From the NCBI RefSeq assembly GCF_000022085.1, contig NC_011894.1, positions 1,824,501-1,888,500 on the forward strand: a stretch of DNA of 64,000 bases, given 5' to 3'. The notes below the pieces were generated by a model, which saw only the letters and a program-made list of their open reading frames with translations, was not told the DNA's origin and searched no databases. The stretch is from Methylobacterium nodulans ORS 2060. GTDB lineage: Bacteria; Pseudomonadota; Alphaproteobacteria; Rhizobiales; Beijerinckiaceae. Position numbers and translations under genes: made by a program. Below are positions 62,545 through 64,000 of the stretch, piece after piece (the stretch's first letter is position 1; the number at the start of each line of letters is the position of its first letter).

Positions 62545-64000
62545 ATGCAGGTCGCGCGCATTGGCTCCGGAGCGCTGTTGATTGCGGGGCTTCTGGGCGT
62601 GTTCGGTCCGGCGCGGTCGGAGGATCTGTCGCGTGCGACGCTGGCCGGTCCGGAGATGAGCCTGGACCTGAGCGCGCGGCCGACCCGGCCGGCGGGTGCG
62701 AAGGCGGGGCGCGAGGGCGGCCTCGTGCCTCGCGACGGCAAGCTTGGGCGCAGCTACCACTTTCCTCCTGAGCCGGTGGAGACGACCGCCGGCCTCCCCA
62801 TCGACCTCAACGAGCCGCTGGAGGTGGGCAACGGGCCGGGCGGGGAGGGAAGCTACCGCCTGAATTTCGAACGGGCCGACATCAAGGACGTCCTGCGCAC
62901 GGTGCTCACCGAGACGCTCGGCCTCAGCTACAGCCTGGGCGCGGACATCTCGGGCCAGATCACCATCTCGTCGCCGCGCCCCCTGACCCGGGCCGAGATG
63001 CTGGGCGCCATCGAGAGCGTGCTCGCGAGCCAGGGCCTCGCGCTCACCCGCAACGGCGCGGGCTACCTGATCGCCCCGACGGCCCTCGGGGCGGGCTCGG
63101 TGAATTTCGGTGCCGGCGCGCAGGCCGGCTACGGCGTCTCCGTCGTCCCCCTCCGCTACGTCTCGGCCGCCGTGATGTCGCGCCTCGTCTCGGGCTTCGT
63201 GACGGAGGCGGACGGGGTGCGCTTCGACATCTCCCGCAACACCATCGTGCTCAAGGGGCCGGGCCCGAAGCGGCAGGAGGCGGTGAGCGCCATCCTCTCG
63301 CTCGATGCGGATTGGATGCGGGGTCAGTCGGTCAGCCTGTTCGAGCTGCGCCGCGTGCGGCCCGAGGCCGTGGTGGCCGAACTCGCCCAGCTCTTCGACA
63401 CCGGCGAGAACGGCGCCGGCTCCGGCCTCATCCAGTTCAAGCCGGTGTCGCGGATGCGCGCCGTGCTCGTCCTGTCGAAGAACCCGACCCTGATCCGCCG
63501 GGCTGAGACCTTCATCCGCAAGCTCGACACCATGAGCGAGGCCGCGGAGGAGAACGTCTTCGTCTACAAGGCGCGCTACCGCGACGCGCGCGAACTCGCC
63601 CGCGTGGTCAATGGCCTGTTCGGCAACGGCCAGGGTGGCGTCGGGCCGGCGGGCCCGGCCGGGACCGGTTTCGCGCAGAACCGCGCCGGCGCGGGGAGCG
63701 GGGCCGGCGGCGGGCTCGGCGGCCACGGCCTGTCGGGCGGCGGGCTCGGCGGGTCGGGCTTCGGCGGGGGCGGCCTGTCCGCTCCGGGCGGGTCCAGCCT
63801 CGGCGCGCCCGGACAGCAGCCCGGCGGCAACGGCACCGACCTCCTGCGGGCACGCTTCGCCTCGGCCTTCGGGGATGCGGTGCCGGCCGCTCCGGCCGAT
63901 GCGCCGGGCGCGGGCACCAACAGCGCGATGATCGACCTGACGACGCAGCCCGGCGCGCGCGGCCGCGGTGTCGCCATCAGCGCCGATCCGGCCAACAACT
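62545..64000 (+). CDS. gspD: Type II secretion secretin GspD, 3' end beyond window
   Basis: About 485 codons of the outer-membrane secretin are visible. A signal peptide (ARIGSGALLIAGLLGVFGPA) is followed by the N0 domain (FERADIKDVLRTVLTETLGL, then QITISSPRPLTRAEMLGAIE) and secretin_N domains (VVPLRYVSAAVMSRLVSGFV, FVYKARYRDARELARVVNGL). A long Gly-rich insertion (about residues 365-440) precedes the next N domain. The C-terminal secretin barrel lies past 64000. The ATG at 62545 gives the signal peptide directly. Confidence 0.93.
   Translation, partial: MQVARIGSGALLIAGLLGVFGPARSEDLSRATLAGPEMSLDLSARPTRPAGAKAGREGGLVPRDGKLGRSYHFPPEPVETTAGLPIDLNEPLEVGNGPGGEGSYRLNFERADIKDVLRTVLTETLGLSYSLGADISGQITISSPRPLTRAEMLGAIESVLASQGLALTRNGAGYLIAPTALGAGSVNFGAGAQAGYGVSVVPLRYVSAAVMSRLVSGFVTEADGVRFDISRNTIVLKGPGPKRQEAVSAILSLDADWMRGQSVSLFELRRVRPEAVVAELAQLFDTGENGAGSGLIQFKPVSRMRAVLVLSKNPTLIRRAETFIRKLDTMSEAAEENVFVYKARYRDARELARVVNGLFGNGQGGVGPAGPAGTGFAQNRAGAGSGAGGGLGGHGLSGGGLGGSGFGGGGLSAPGGSSLGAPGQQPGGNGTDLLRARFASAFGDAVPAAPADAPGAGTNSAMIDLTTQPGARGRGVAISADPANN

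Overview
The window is a chromosomal stretch of a very GC-rich alphaproteobacterium. Visible protein families point to the order Hyphomicrobiales and most closely to Methylobacterium or a near relative: a C-terminally extended IF-1, the small Usg protein, BcsS, an ExoD protein, a form II CO-dehydrogenase-like cluster, a LuxI/LuxR pair and many strand-overlapping operons with ATGA/TGATG junctions. The genus is inferred from family recognition, not from a marker gene. I see no rRNA, tRNA, CRISPR array, transposase or phage module.

Layout. 1-9374: a truncated penicillin-binding protein 1C (pbpC) and a large bacterial alpha-2-macroglobulin, normally neighbours, separated here by an aldo/keto reductase and a divergent LysR regulator. 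9639-13085: a peptidoglycan-binding protein with a dead trypsin-like domain, an alpha/beta hydrolase, ribulose-phosphate epimerase and IF-1. 13341-19556: a complete branched-chain amino-acid ABC importer (livH-M-G-[lysE]-F-DUF6867-K) on the minus strand. 19786-29319: a plus-strand CO-dehydrogenase-like cluster (coxG, S, L, M, D, E, split XdhC, molybdopterin-binding protein, MocA-like cytidylyltransferase). The CoxL loop AYRGAGR marks it as form II, so the true substrate is uncertain.

29345-35524: ExoD, Usg, BcsS, a formyltransferase, an OprB-type porin broken by a frameshift, and a Bcr/CflA exporter. 35636-37307: a quorum-sensing unit luxR-luxI plus a small downstream gene, with a lux-box-like dyad. 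37683-39708: groES-groEL under a CIRCE element. 40025-44163: a sensor histidine kinase followed 32 bases later by an orphan DppA-like binding protein. 44532-54553: esterases, a PQQ-type sugar dehydrogenase, the ThpR and TesA-like genes divergent from a YbbA/YbbP exporter, a Bax-inhibitor protein, TetR and a glutathione peroxidase homologue. 55206-64000: a secreted heme-binding-like protein and a type II secretion operon (gspH, J, K, E, L, M, N, D), the secretin running off the end.

The most unusual structure is a pair of dispersed palindromic elements. A roughly 140-base element occurs at 2972-3111 and, inverted, at 41623-41760. Its hairpins are kept by compensatory base changes, and the second copy is 138 bases long and lies in frame inside the 5' end of the binding-protein gene, upstream of its signal-peptide core. 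A second nested palindrome of about 200 bases occurs at 1751-1967 and 52661-52863, each time directly after the stop codon of a minus-strand gene.
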